The position numbers and the translations under genes were made by a program. The notes beneath the pieces were generated by a model that did not search any database, was not told where the DNA came from, and worked only from the letters and a program-made list of their open reading frames with translations. Shown piece after piece: positions 25,299 through 34,229 of a DNA stretch of 62,654 bases. Source of the stretch: Arthrobacter oryzae (lineage in GTDB: Bacteria > Actinomycetota > Actinomycetes > Actinomycetales > Micrococcaceae); assembly GCF_030812315.1 (NCBI RefSeq), contig NZ_JAUSSM010000018.1, positions 1 to 62,654 of the forward strand, in the 5' to 3' direction. Positions within the stretch are counted from its first letter, which is position 1. Each line of letters begins with the position of its first letter.

Positions 25299-26075
25299 CG
25301 GTTCCTCCAAGAAATCCGCCAGCGCAACTTCTATGCCCGACACGCATCGCGAATGATTGTTTGTATCACCGCCGATTCTGTCAAACGGTCTTGCACCATT
25401 CTGGCACGAAGCCCGGATAGAGGGTGATGGCCGAATTTCATCGAATCAATGTCCTAACCACCAGAGCGGCCCGATGCCTGAATGAGTCAGCACGAAGCTT
25501 CCTCAACGAAGAGCCGATTATGAGGACGTTCATTGCGGATGACAGCGCTGACATTTTTTTGCAGGACTGGGGGACTGACGGCGGTGGCAAGAACTCGGGG
25601 TGCAGTTACCCGGATTCCCGGACGAGCTCGACGGCTTTGAGGTATCCACTACGAACCAAATTGACCGCGTCACGGCTTGTTTCCACCTCGAGTCCTTGCT
25701 CTCGCAGACGACGTGCGAGTGCATCGCCGCTAGCCGAAGCAACGCCTGACCTGCGAAAGCACGGCAAAACGCGTATGGACGGGTTCTCTCATCTGTTTGA
25801 ACTCGTCCTACTTCACGGCCGATGTCGAGCCATATGTCGGCCGCAGATCCCGTCGGTGGCAGTTGACATGCCCATCGCCTGCTGGAGACTCTACTTGCTG
25901 CATCGGCATCAACTTCTCAGTACGAGATGTCCTTTCGTCCTGTCACAAGTTTGAGGGCGACCCGGTCTTAGTTGGTGAGGGACCGGAGGACAAGCAGCGC
26001 CGGTGGAATCCAAGATGACATACCGGCGCGCCTCAAGGAATCTTCAATTTAGGTATCTCGAGTGAATGGAATGTA
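25299..26075. other. Intergenic stretch with a coding trace and one ECF41-type promoter
   Basis: Holds the promoter region of the leftward TIR gene, a minus-strand coding-like trace at about 25606-25776 (ALARRLREQGLEVETSRDAV, then LVRSGYLKAVELVRESG and a stop) with only a TTG start, and the TGTCACA promoter at 25941 for the flavoprotein. The trace is not assignable to a family. The rest appears noncoding. Confidence 0.5.
25941..25967 (+). promoter_or_regulatory. ECF41-type promoter upstream of flavoprotein
   Basis: TGTCACA (25941-25947), 16 bases, then GGTC (25964-25967). The same arrangement precedes both epimerase-like genes (30345, 31276), while the surrounding sequence here is unrelated to theirs. 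The published ECF41 consensus is TGTCACA-N16-CGTC. The predicted start lies about 100 bases before the flavoprotein ATG. Confidence 0.65.
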
Positions 26076-27812
26076 GTGATGAAGTCTCAGGAACTGCACG
26101 TGTCGACGTCCGTGCTCGTCATTGGCACCGGAGGCGCCGGCCTCCGGGCTGCTATAGAGCTGGCGGAGCGGGGCGTCGATGTGCTCGCCGTCGGCAAAAG
26201 GCCCCGAAGCGACGCCCATACCTCGCTCGCAGCGGGCGGTATCAACGCCGCGCTCGGCACCATGGATTCCGACGACAGTTGGCAGCAGCACGCCGCCGAC
26301 ACAATCCTCGAAAGCTACCATCTCGCGAACCCCGAAATCGTCGAGATCGTCACCAAAGGGGCCGCGCAGGGTATCAGCGACCTGGAACGCTACGGCATGC
26401 CGTTCGCCCGCGAGGAAGACGGCCGGATCAGCCAGCGCTTCTTCGGTGCTCATACGTTCCGCAGGACCGCTTTCAGCGGCGACTACACGGGGCTTGAAAT
26501 TCAGCGCACGCTTGTTAATCGCGCCGCCCAGCTCGACATTCCGATATTGGACGATGTTTACATCACGCGCATTCTCGTCACCGACGGTCGGGTCTTCGGT
26601 GCCTACGGCTTCCGGCTCTCGGACGGGACGCGCTATCTGATCCATGCAGACGCCGTGGTGCTCGCCGCCGGCGGACACACCCGCATCTGGCGGCGCACAT
26701 CCAGTCGGCGTGACGAGAACACGGGTGATTCATTCCGCCTGGCAGTGCTCGCGGGCGGCCGCATCCGCGATCCGGAGCTGGTCCAGTTCCATCCGTCCGG
26801 CATTCTTGAGCCAGAGAACGCCGCCGGCACGCTCATCTCGGAAGCGGCACGCGGCGAGGGCGGTATTCTCACCAACGCCCTCGGTGAACGGTTCATGGCG
26901 AAATACGATGCCGAGCGCATGGAGCTCTCGACCCGTGATCGGGTCGCGCTGGCCTGTTACACCGAGATTCAAGAGGGTCGCGGCACACCCAACGGCGGAG
27001 TGTGGCTGGATGTTTCGCACCTGCCGCGGGAGATCATTATGCGTCGTCTGCCGCGTGTATACCAGACCATGCTCGAACTGCAAATGCTCGATATCACGAC
27101 CACGCCGATAGAAATCGCGCCGACCGCACATTACTCCATGGGCGGCGTCTGGGTCCGTCCCGACGATCACAGCACTGATGTCGAGGGTCTCTACGCAATC
27201 GGGGAGGCATCCAGCGGTCTGCACGGCGCTAACCGTTTGGGAGGCAACTCGCTGATCGAACTGCTGGTCTTCGGAAGGATCGTCGGCAACGCCGCCGCCG
27301 AGTACTCGGAATCCCTCACCGCGCACGTACGCTCAGCGGAAGCGGTGGATGAGGCTCGAAAAGAGATAGATGACCTGCTCAACGCCAACGGCCGCGAGAA
27401 CGTCCGCGTATTGCAGCGTGCCATCCGTGACACCATGACCCAGCATGCGGGTGTCGTGCGGAACGAAGAGGGTCTTACGCAGGGCCTCGCCGAACTCGAC
27501 GGGATTGAAGCCCGCATCACCGAGGTGGGGGTGCATCCCGACATCGCCGGATATCAGAATCTTGCACACGCCTTCGATCTGAAGGCGGCCGCTCTTGCGG
27601 CGCGTGCGACGCTTGAAGCTGCCCGTGAACGCCGTGAAACTCGCGGCTGTCATAACCGCAGCGACTATCCGGATCTTGATCCAAGCTTGCAGGTGAACCT
27701 CGTCTGGTCTCCTGCTCGTGGTATCGAGCACGAAGGCATCGCGCCTGTATCGCACGAGATCGCGACCCTTATGCGTCAACCGGTCACAACCGCGGACAAA
27801 CTCGTCGAGTGA
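26076..27812 (+). CDS. FAD flavoprotein of the SdhA/FrdA/L-aspartate oxidase family
   Basis: 578 residues. The FAD Rossmann motif is VLVIGTGGAGLRAAIELAER; the family's His/Arg active-site elements follow: LAAGGINAALG, FGAHTFRRTAFSGDYTGLEI, QFHPSGI, ISEAARGEGGILTN, STRDRVALAC and TAHYSMGGV, then GEASSGLHGANRLGGNSLIE and a C-terminal helical domain with RETRGCHNRSDYPDLD. Such enzymes interconvert succinate/fumarate or oxidise related acids. No iron-sulfur or membrane-anchor subunits are nearby, so it is probably soluble, L-aspartate-oxidase-like or a fumarate-reductase-like side enzyme. GTG 26076 or ATG 26079 may start it. A TGTCACA-type promoter 110 bases upstream ties it to the ECF41 factor. 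Confidence 0.88.
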   Translation: MMKSQELHVSTSVLVIGTGGAGLRAAIELAERGVDVLAVGKRPRSDAHTSLAAGGINAALGTMDSDDSWQQHAADTILESYHLANPEIVEIVTKGAAQGISDLERYGMPFAREEDGRISQRFFGAHTFRRTAFSGDYTGLEIQRTLVNRAAQLDIPILDDVYITRILVTDGRVFGAYGFRLSDGTRYLIHADAVVLAAGGHTRIWRRTSSRRDENTGDSFRLAVLAGGRIRDPELVQFHPSGILEPENAAGTLISEAARGEGGILTNALGERFMAKYDAERMELSTRDRVALACYTEIQEGRGTPNGGVWLDVSHLPREIIMRRLPRVYQTMLELQMLDITTTPIEIAPTAHYSMGGVWVRPDDHSTDVEGLYAIGEASSGLHGANRLGGNSLIELLVFGRIVGNAAAEYSESLTAHVRSAEAVDEARKEIDDLLNANGRENVRVLQRAIRDTMTQHAGVVRNEEGLTQGLAELDGIEARITEVGVHPDIAGYQNLAHAFDLKAAALAARATLEAARERRETRGCHNRSDYPDLDPSLQVNLVWSPARGIEHEGIAPVSHEIATLMRQPVTTADKLVE

Positions 27813-28074
27813 ATGAGGGTGCGGTGCGTCCCGATCGGACCTCCGCGTCACGAATCAATGGTTTGTCGATTCCCTCAGTCGAAGACCCTCTTACGTTCCG
27901 CCCCGGTGACGGCGCGGCCGGGCCGGACGTCAACCAAGAAACAACCTGCAGAGCAAGGGAAATAATTAAGAATTGGCATACCACTCTTACCGCCAGATTG
28001 CCCGGCGTCGTATGGCGTACTCGGCCCAGACTTCCAGGGCAAGGATCCATCTTTGGAGCAGTAATATTGGGCGC

Positions 28075-28971
28075 ATGAGTGCCGATGCCGGGTCAGCCGC
28101 CGGATTAGAGACTGCGTCGACGATATTCGCGGAGGTCCGTCCTCGGTTGTTCGGGATCGCCTACCGCATGCTCGGAAGTGTCAGCGAGGCGGAGGACATC
28201 GTGCAGGAAGTGTGGATTCGATGGCAGACATGCGATCGCAGCACGGTTCGGAATGCGCCGGCGTTCCTGGCGACCACCGCCACCCGTCTTGCCATCAATG
28301 TCGGGCAGTCGGCACGCGTCCGTCGTGAGACGTATGTCGGTCCGTGGCTGCCGGAGCCCGTGGACACAAGCGCCGACCCTGAACTGGGCGCCGTCAATGG
28401 TGAAGCGCTCGAGTTTGCCGTGTTGCTGATGCTGGAAAAGTTGTCGCCGACCGAACGGGCCGCGTATGTTCTGCGGCAAGCATTCGACTACCCGTACGAG
28501 CAGATCGCGGAGATCATCCAACAGACAGAAGCGAATGCCCGCCAGTTGGTAAGCCGGGCGCGCAAGCGCCTTGCTGAGGAGAAACGCGCAGCGGTGAGCG
28601 TCAGCGAGCAACGGCGTCTGCTGGAAGCATTCCTGGCCGCGGCGCGAACCGGGAACCTGGCCGCGCTGGAGGCATTGTTCGCCGCGGACGTCGTCAGTTA
28701 CTCCGACGGCGGCGGTAAGGTTCGGGCTTCCAAGTTCCCTGTTGTAGGACGGGAACGGGTCGCGAAGTACTATCGGGCGTTCGCGGCGCGCTTCTGGGAT
28801 GGTGTCGATACCGAGCCCTTCATGGCTAACGGCCAGCCCTCGGCACGGCTGGCACGGGATGGGGTGGTGTTTGCGGTGGTGACTCTCACGGCGTCTGGGG
28901 ATGGTATTGATCGGCTGTTGTGGACGATGAATCCGGACAAGCTCGCCGGCGTGACGAGGGTTGGCGGCTGA
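28075..28971 (+). CDS. ECF41-family RNA polymerase sigma factor with SnoaL-like domain
   Basis: 298 residues. Sigma region 2 (FAEVRPRLFGIAYRMLGSVS, EAEDIVQEVWIRWQ) and region 4 (KLSPTERAAYVLRQAFDYPY; IAEIIQQTEANARQLVSRAR) are followed by an NTF2/SnoaL-like extension of about 110 residues. All three ECF41 signatures are present: WLPEP in the linker, DGGGK and NPDKL near the C-terminus. In this group the extension controls the sigma core in place of an anti-sigma factor. ECF41 genes typically sit beside carboxymuconolactone decarboxylases, oxidoreductases or epimerases, as here. ATG 28075 is preferred because it lies just before the conserved region; the in-frame upstream stretch lacks family similarity. 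Confidence 0.93.
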   Translation: MSADAGSAAGLETASTIFAEVRPRLFGIAYRMLGSVSEAEDIVQEVWIRWQTCDRSTVRNAPAFLATTATRLAINVGQSARVRRETYVGPWLPEPVDTSADPELGAVNGEALEFAVLLMLEKLSPTERAAYVLRQAFDYPYEQIAEIIQQTEANARQLVSRARKRLAEEKRAAVSVSEQRRLLEAFLAAARTGNLAALEALFAADVVSYSDGGGKVRASKFPVVGRERVAKYYRAFAARFWDGVDTEPFMANGQPSARLARDGVVFAVVTLTASGDGIDRLLWTMNPDKLAGVTRVGG

Positions 28972-28996
28972 CCTGTGGGCTTCCTGAACCGATCAT

Positions 28997-30229
28997 GTGG
29001 CACCGCTATTGTCTGAGATTAGCCCGGCCCAGCGTGGTCCGCGGGTGCGTATGAGAGCCCGTGCGGCGGATGAACCGCACCGCCGTGCAAGCCAGCTGGA
29101 GCTGCTGTTCGATCTCACTTTCGTGGTCGCTGTCGCCAGCCTTACAGCGCAATTGGCGCACGGGATCGCTGAAGATCATTTAGCAGACTCGATCCTGCCG
29201 TTTCTGCAGGTGTTCTTCGCGATCTGGTGGGCGTGGATGAACTTCACCTGGTTTGCGTCCGCGTTCGACACGGACGATGCGTTTTACCGGCTGATGACGA
29301 TGCTGCAGATGGGAGGCGTGCTGCTGCTGGGTGCAGGTGTGCCCGCGGCATTCAACGACAGTGACTATCTGGCGGTCACCCTTGGTTTTATTGTGATGCG
29401 CGTCGGTTTGATTGCCCAATGGCTACGGGCTGCGATTGAGGATCCGGCCAGCCGCCGGACGGCGTTACGATACGCGGTCGGGTTCGCGGTCCTTCAACTG
29501 GGGTGGGTCCTGCGGTTGGTGTTGCAGCAGGCGGGGTTGTTGCCGGGGCAGCTGCAGCTCGTCGCGTTCGTGATGCTCGCTATTTTGGAGCTTACCGTTC
29601 CGTTGTGGGCGGAACGGACAGGTCGCAGCAGCTGGCATCCGCATCATATTGCCGAGCGCTATGGCCTGTTCGCAATCATTCTGCTCGGCGAAAGCGTGCT
29701 GGCCGCATCGAATGGCGTGGCCGCTGCATTAAGATCCGGCGGCGTGAGCGCATATCTGATTGCTGTCTCGGCGGCCAGCCTCGCGCTGTTGTTCGCCCTG
29801 TGGTGGCTGTACTTCCTCCAGCCGGCGGGTGAGACATTGTCCAAAAATCGTGACAAATCATACCAATGGGGATATTGGCACTACGCTATCTTTGCGGCGT
29901 TAGCCGCCCTCGGAGCAGGCCTCGAGGTTACCATCACGCTCGCGCCGACGGAACGGCAGCCCTTGGCGCAGGCGTTTATCACTGGATACTGTGTCGCGAT
30001 TCCGACCGCGGTTTTCATGGGGTTGTTGTGGGCGATTCACGCGTCGCTCACGACCCGGCCAGTCATTCGTTCGTCGGTGATATTGCCAGCGGTGGGGACG
30101 GTGCTGGTGATGCCGGCTAGCGTCAGTGCGATCGGGGTTGTCGGAGTGGTGGGCGGAATCGCGGTTGTGTGTGCGCTGGTCGTCGTGGTGACGGTATTGC
30201 AGCCCGGACAGAAGCGGGAAGCAAGCTGA
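28997..30229 (+). CDS. LtrA-like (low temperature requirement A) membrane protein
   Basis: 410 residues, about eleven hydrophobic segments, with the LtrA hallmarks QLELLFDLTFVVAVASLTAQ near the N-terminus, an AIWWAWMNFTWFASAFDTDD segment, HHIAERYGLFAIILLGESVL and LALLFALWWLYFLQPA. LtrA was named from a Listeria cold-growth locus; its biochemical role is unknown. It begins with GTG 25 bases after the ECF41 stop, so the two may be co-transcribed. A later ATG at 29051 (RARAADEPHRRASQLE) is an alternative start. Confidence 0.9.
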   Translation: MAPLLSEISPAQRGPRVRMRARAADEPHRRASQLELLFDLTFVVAVASLTAQLAHGIAEDHLADSILPFLQVFFAIWWAWMNFTWFASAFDTDDAFYRLMTMLQMGGVLLLGAGVPAAFNDSDYLAVTLGFIVMRVGLIAQWLRAAIEDPASRRTALRYAVGFAVLQLGWVLRLVLQQAGLLPGQLQLVAFVMLAILELTVPLWAERTGRSSWHPHHIAERYGLFAIILLGESVLAASNGVAAALRSGGVSAYLIAVSAASLALLFALWWLYFLQPAGETLSKNRDKSYQWGYWHYAIFAALAALGAGLEVTITLAPTERQPLAQAFITGYCVAIPTAVFMGLLWAIHASLTTRPVIRSSVILPAVGTVLVMPASVSAIGVVGVVGGIAVVCALVVVVTVLQPGQKREAS

Positions 30230-30344
30230 TCGGATCACGGACTCTGCCGTGTGGCACTTTTCGGCTGTTCCGAAAGTTGGCCCAGACAAGCTCCCCGGAG
30301 TTACGAAATTTGGCGCTGAAACTAGCATGCAATCTTCCAAAGGC

Positions 30345-30371
30345 TGTCACAGATTGATTTGGTACCCGGTC
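30345..30371 (+). promoter_or_regulatory. ECF41-type promoter of first epimerase-like gene
   Basis: TGTCACA (30345-30351), 16 bases, GGTC (30368-30371). About 60 bases separate it from ATG 30432. The promoter and much of the leader are shared with the copy at 31276, showing that gene and promoter were duplicated together. Confidence 0.75.
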
Positions 30372-30431
30372 ATAGCTGGTGGACGGAATGTCACTACATT
30401 CCGCTAAGCCATTATCGAAGGGAAAATCATA

Positions 30432-31178
30432 ATGAAGATCGTTGTTATCGGCGGCACTGGCCTGATCGGCAAGCAGGTTGTGGAAATCCTAAGCAGTCAG
30501 GGCCATGAGGCGAAAGCGGCGTCCCCTTCCACCGGGGTGGATTCGGTGACCGGCCAGGGATTGGATGAGGCGATGGCGGGGGCGGACGTAGTTGTCGACC
30601 TGACGAACACCGCCGATTTCGATGAGAAGGTAGTCGTTCCCTTCTTCTCCACTTCATCCCACAATCTTCTCGCCGCCGAGAAAAAGGCAGGCGTGCGACA
30701 TCATGTGGCTCTGTCCGTCGTTGGAACCGACCGTATCGGGGCAGTCGGCTACTTTGCCGGAAAGACTGCGCAGGAGAAGGCTGTTAGAGAAGGCGGGGTG
30801 CCGTACACCATTCTGCGCGCCACTCAGTTCTTCGAGTTCATCCCGATGATCGCTGACGCCGGAACACGCGACGGGTCGGTTTATGTGACAAGTCACCTGA
30901 TGCAGCCGTTGGCTGCTGCGGACGTTGCTCGCATTGTGGCGGAGACGGCGGTCTCGCCTGCGATTGACGGCGTCCTTGAGATGGCGGGCCCTGAGCGCGC
31001 AGGACTTAATGAATTCGTGTCCCGGGTTCTCGCGGCCCGCAATGATTCCCGCCCAGTGGTCATTGACACCGAAGTCGGCTACTTCGGTATACCGATCGAA
31101 GAGACGAGCATCGTTCCTGTCGGTGAAACCCGCATCGGGGACATCACCCTCAAGGAGTGGCTGAACTTGACGCCATAG
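30432..31178 (+). CDS. NAD(P)-binding epimerase/NmrA-like protein, paralogue 1
   Basis: 248 residues of the atypical SDR group (NmrA/YwnB-like). Nucleotide motif KIVVIGGTGLIGKQVVEIL, then SSHNLLAAEKKAGVRHHVAL, the GVPYTILRATQFFEFIP segment and PLAAADVARIVAETA. The classical YxxxK is absent, as in NmrA-type redox sensors and some quinone reductases. Ribosome site AAGGGA lies 9 bases before the ATG. It is about half identical to the next gene and has its own ECF41-type promoter, which fits the epimerase partner known for ECF41. Confidence 0.9.
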   Translation: MKIVVIGGTGLIGKQVVEILSSQGHEAKAASPSTGVDSVTGQGLDEAMAGADVVVDLTNTADFDEKVVVPFFSTSSHNLLAAEKKAGVRHHVALSVVGTDRIGAVGYFAGKTAQEKAVREGGVPYTILRATQFFEFIPMIADAGTRDGSVYVTSHLMQPLAAADVARIVAETAVSPAIDGVLEMAGPERAGLNEFVSRVLAARNDSRPVVIDTEVGYFGIPIEETSIVPVGETRIGDITLKEWLNLTP

Positions 31179-31275
31179 CCAGGACATCGGCTAGCTCGGC
31201 CTCAGCACGACTGCGGGCTGGAATTCACCGCGTTGAACCCGGACCCGGAGGCGGATGAGGCAATCTTGCTCAGGC

Positions 31276-31302
31276 TGTCACAGATTGTGTTGGTACCCGG
31301 TC
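31276..31302 (+). promoter_or_regulatory. ECF41-type promoter of second epimerase-like gene
   Basis: TGTCACA (31276-31282), 16 bases, GGTC (31299-31302), followed 60 bases later by ATG 31362. It differs from the 30345 copy at only a few spacer positions; the leader keeps the CGAAGGGAAGATC ribosome-site block. Confidence 0.75.
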
Positions 31303-31361
31303 ATAGCTGGTGGATGGAATGTAAATCGCATTCCTTTACGCCACTTATCGAAGGGAAGATC

Positions 31362-32099
31362 ATGAAGATCGTAGTTATCGGAGGCACCGGACTCATCGGG
31401 TCCAAACTGGTCAACAAGCTCGGCGAACACGGCCATGAAGCAGTGGCCGCTTCCCCTGACTCGGGTGTGAACACCCTCACCGGTGAGGGCCTCGCGGACG
31501 TGCTGCAGGGAGCCGACACTGTAGTCGACGTGTCGAACTCGCCCTCGTTTGAAGATGCTGCTGTGATGGACTTCTTTACTACCTCCACCCGCAACCAGTT
31601 GGCCGCGGAGAAGGAAGCCGGCGTCGGGCACCACGTGGCCCTGTCAGTCGTCGGCACGGAGCGCCTGGCAGAGAGCGGTTACTTCCGGGCGAAAATCGCC
31701 CAGGAGAAGCTCATCAAGGAATCAGGCGTCCCGTTTTCGATCGTTCATGCGACGCAGTTTTTCGAGTTCGTCAAGAGCATCGCACAGGCCGCGACCGACG
31801 GAAACACTGTTCGTCTGTCACCGGCTCTGATCCAGCCCATGGCCGCGGAGGATGTGGCCACCGCTGTTGCCCGTGCCGCCGTCGGAAGTCCACAAAATGC
31901 CACCATTGAGGTCGCCGGTCCCGAGCAGTTCGGTCTCGACGAGCTCATTCGCAAGGGCCTCAGTTTCCATGGGGATCCGCGCGAGGTTGTCACCGACCCC
32001 AACGCACGCTATTTCAACGCATTGCTCCAGGATCGCGAACTGCTTCCCGGCAGTGAAGCGACCATTTTCAACACCCGCTTCGAAGACTGGCTGAATTAG
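31362..32099 (+). CDS. NAD(P)-binding epimerase/NmrA-like protein, paralogue 2
   Basis: 245 residues, same architecture as the upstream paralogue: KIVVIGGTGLIGSKLVNKLG, TSTRNQLAAEKEAGVGHHVA, SGVPFSIVHATQFFEFVKSI and QPMAAEDVATAVARAAVG. It probably uses NAD(P)H on a quinone- or sugar-like substrate, or acts as a redox sensor; the substrate is not known. ATG 31362 follows AAGGGA by 7 bases; an upstream in-frame start at 31233 would run through the promoter and is rejected. A hairpin sits behind the stop. Confidence 0.9.
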   Translation: MKIVVIGGTGLIGSKLVNKLGEHGHEAVAASPDSGVNTLTGEGLADVLQGADTVVDVSNSPSFEDAAVMDFFTTSTRNQLAAEKEAGVGHHVALSVVGTERLAESGYFRAKIAQEKLIKESGVPFSIVHATQFFEFVKSIAQAATDGNTVRLSPALIQPMAAEDVATAVARAAVGSPQNATIEVAGPEQFGLDELIRKGLSFHGDPREVVTDPNARYFNALLQDRELLPGSEATIFNTRFEDWLN

Positions 32100-32116
32100 C
32101 AGTAGCCGGATCAAGC

Positions 32117-32152
32117 CGGGGTGTCCTTCACAGAAGGTTGAAGGGCACCCCG
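32117..32152 (+). terminator. 14-bp hairpin after second epimerase-like gene
   Basis: CGGGGTGTCCTTCA pairs with TGAAGGGCACCCCG, with one T-G pair and an 8-base loop. No T tract follows. It could end the epimerase transcript or attenuate reading into the decarboxylase gene 56 bases on. Confidence 0.65.
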
Positions 32153-32207
32153 CTTCCACTCCGAACCATTTTCGATACAAGACAATACTTTCTGAAAGCA
32201 GACCGCC

Positions 32208-32651
32208 ATGGGCCATCACATTCGCTTGAACCTTGCCGTACCAGCGGCATACAAGACCTTGCTGCTCCTTAACGACGAGTCCTCTACCGCGGCCGGTGTA
32301 GCAGGCCTGGAACCCCTCCTCATCGAGCTCGTCAAGATTCGCTGCTCCCAAATCAACGGCTGCGCGTTTTGCCTCAGAATGCACATCCGCGACGCCATCT
32401 CCCACGGCGAAACCCAGGATCGACTCGCGGTCCTGCCCGCTTGGCGGGACACCCAGTACTTCACCCCAGAAGAGCGACATGCCCTTGCCATCGCAGAGAG
32501 CACCACCATGATCTCCGACCGGCTGACCCTGCCGCAAGACGAAGTGGCAGCACTCAACGACGACCAGATAGCCGCAGTGGAATGGGTGGCAATCACAATC
32601 AACGCGTTCAACCGGGTGGCAATCTCCAGCCACTACGATGTCCGCAACTGA
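32208..32651 (+). CDS. Carboxymuconolactone decarboxylase / AhpD-like protein
   Basis: 147 residues of the CMD/AhpD fold, all helical, with the redox pair in INGCAFCLRMH (C-x-x-C followed by His), the proton-relay arrangement of AhpD-type peroxide-reducing proteins. Further signature: ELVKIRCSQINGCAFCLRMH, then REDRLAVLPAW-like QDRLAVLPAWRDTQYFTPEE. CMD genes are the most frequent neighbour of ECF41 sigma factors. It has no TGTCACA box of its own and may be read through from the epimerase-like gene. Likely function: alkylhydroperoxidase-type detoxification rather than protocatechuate catabolism. Confidence 0.93.
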   Translation: MGHHIRLNLAVPAAYKTLLLLNDESSTAAGVAGLEPLLIELVKIRCSQINGCAFCLRMHIRDAISHGETQDRLAVLPAWRDTQYFTPEERHALAIAESTTMISDRLTLPQDEVAALNDDQIAAVEWVAITINAFNRVAISSHYDVRN

Positions 32652-32886
32652 CCTCGGGCATGCCGGGGTTCGGCTCGGGGAGTCGTCAGTGAACCAATCC
32701 AATTCGTGGTGGGGTAAGTGGATCATGAGGTCACGTGAAGCGTCCTGTGTACAGTGCGGCTGTCCATTTCGAGCTGTCCAGCTACGCCAACAATTCTCCG
32801 GGCTCGGGAATGATGAGCTCCGTCGCTACCGTTAGGTCCATACCATCAACGTGACACAGCCTGCGAAACCCGTAGCCGTAATTCCC

Positions 32887-33654
32887 TTAGAACAGCGGCC
32901 AGGGCACCGCCGACATCTCACCGCTCGGAGCCGGAAACCGCCCTGCCAAGCGCAACCGGGCGCAGCGCGCGGCGAGCGATGCGATTTCTTCGGCGCTGAG
33001 CAAGTCCGCCAGGTCTCGACCCAGCCCACCGTGCAGTCCTTCGCTGACACGATCGATGCCGTCGTGTTCCTCGGCGGTCAGAGCGTCTCCCAGCCATCCC
33101 CACAACACCGTGCGCAGCTTGTGGTCACGGTGAAAGGTGAGCCCATGGTCCACACCGTGCCGGTGTCCGTCCGTCATGGCCAGAATGTGGTCGCCTTTGC
33201 GGTCGGCGTTGTTGACGACCATGTCGAACACCGCCATGCGTCTGAGCGCTGGCGAGTCTTCGTGAACGAGGGCGAGCATCCGTCCGTTCTCATCTCGTCC
33301 CTCGAGAACGTGTTTCCAGCCCGTCTCCGGCACGTGGTCCGCCGCGATCAGGTTCACGGCGCTTTGGGCGGGGTCCTGCTCCTGCCAGAGCTGCACCATT
33401 CCTTCGCCCAGCGGACCATCGCGCAGCCAAGTCTGCGGCACGACGTCCCAGCCGAGGACCTGCGAGACCAGGTAGGCGGCCACCTCCCGCTGAGCCAGGG
33501 TGCCGTGCGGAAAATCCCACAGCGGACTTTCGCCTGTTATCGGCTTATAGACGACCACCACGTCGTCGATGCTGCCCAGAAATGTAGCGTTTGAAGCCGT
33601 AGTGAAGCGGCCGGTGAGCGTCAGCTCGGCGGTCACTAGGTCTGGTGCTGGCAT
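32887..33654 (-). CDS. SCO1664-family protein (PI3/4-kinase-like fold)
   Basis: 255 residues of an actinobacterial conserved family with a kinase-like core: VVVVYKPITGESPLWDFPHG, TLAQREVAAYLVSQVLGWDV, RRMAVFDMVVNNADRKGDHI and GVDHGLTFHRDHKLRTVLWG; the Asp/Asn in NNADRKGD and DHGLTFH resemble catalytic and metal-binding positions of the phosphatidylinositol-kinase/HipA fold. Substrate unknown. The ATG at 33654 shares one base with the stop of the DUF3090 gene (TGATG). Longer starts lie inside that gene and are rejected. In Mycobacterium and Streptomyces the same three genes are adjacent, often close to mshC. Confidence 0.9.
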   Translation of the reverse strand: MPAPDLVTAELTLTGRFTTASNATFLGSIDDVVVVYKPITGESPLWDFPHGTLAQREVAAYLVSQVLGWDVVPQTWLRDGPLGEGMVQLWQEQDPAQSAVNLIAADHVPETGWKHVLEGRDENGRMLALVHEDSPALRRMAVFDMVVNNADRKGDHILAMTDGHRHGVDHGLTFHRDHKLRTVLWGWLGDALTAEEHDGIDRVSEGLHGGLGRDLADLLSAEEIASLAARCARLRLAGRFPAPSGEMSAVPWPLF

Positions 33655-34205
33655 CAGACCTCGGGAAGGGTGCAGGTGTGCCCGTCGGCGTCTATGGGGT
33701 AACCGCAGAGCGAGCACGTCGGACGCCCGGCGCCCACGATCTCACGGGTGCGCATGGCGAATGCGCGGGCGGTGCCGACTGGCATTCGCACCAGCAGCAT
33801 TTCGGGCTCGTCAGCGCCGTCCTCATCAAGCGATTCGTCGTCATCAACAGCGACATCGGTGATGGGGTAGGCCTCTACTACGACCTGGGCCGTGGTTGGG
33901 TCCCAACCTAAGCTCATGGCTCCGGCGCGAAACTGCTCCTGAACGGCCTCGAGCTGATCATTGTCGACAAGTTCAATGGGAGTACTCGTGGGAACGCTGA
34001 AGGGGTTGCCCTCGACGGTAATGAGCTGGTCGAGAATTTCGTCGATCTTCTCCGCGAGCAGAGCCGACTGCTGCTTCTCCAGGGCAATACTCACGATCTG
34101 CGTCCCTGCCCGCACCTGCAGGTAGAAAGTGCGCGCCCCCGGAAGTCCAATGGTGCCAACGACGACCCGATCAGGCCAGGCAAACTCGTGAACACGTGTA
34201 GGCAT
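33654..34205 (-). CDS. DUF3090 protein
   Basis: 183 residues. It begins PTRVHEFAWPDRVVVGTIGL and ends with a small zinc-ribbon-like segment PTCSLCGYPIDADGHTC, with C-x2-C and H-x-C ligands. The middle has an acidic linker (DDDESLDEDGADEPE). The family is confined to actinobacteria and has no proven function. It sits between the histidine phosphatase and the SCO1664-like gene on the minus strand, 24 bases after the former and overlapping the latter by one base. Confidence 0.93.
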   Translation of the reverse strand: MPTRVHEFAWPDRVVVGTIGLPGARTFYLQVRAGTQIVSIALEKQQSALLAEKIDEILDQLITVEGNPFSVPTSTPIELVDNDQLEAVQEQFRAGAMSLGWDPTTAQVVVEAYPITDVAVDDDESLDEDGADEPEMLLVRMPVGTARAFAMRTREIVGAGRPTCSLCGYPIDADGHTCTLPEV

Positions 34206-34229
34206 GTCAGTATTCTAGGCACATGAGGT

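Noticed and set aside
32846..32866. Fourth ECF41 promoter near 32850 (TGTCACG on the minus strand)
   Set aside because: Last base of the -35 differs and 16 bases on there is AACG, not GGTC or CGTC.
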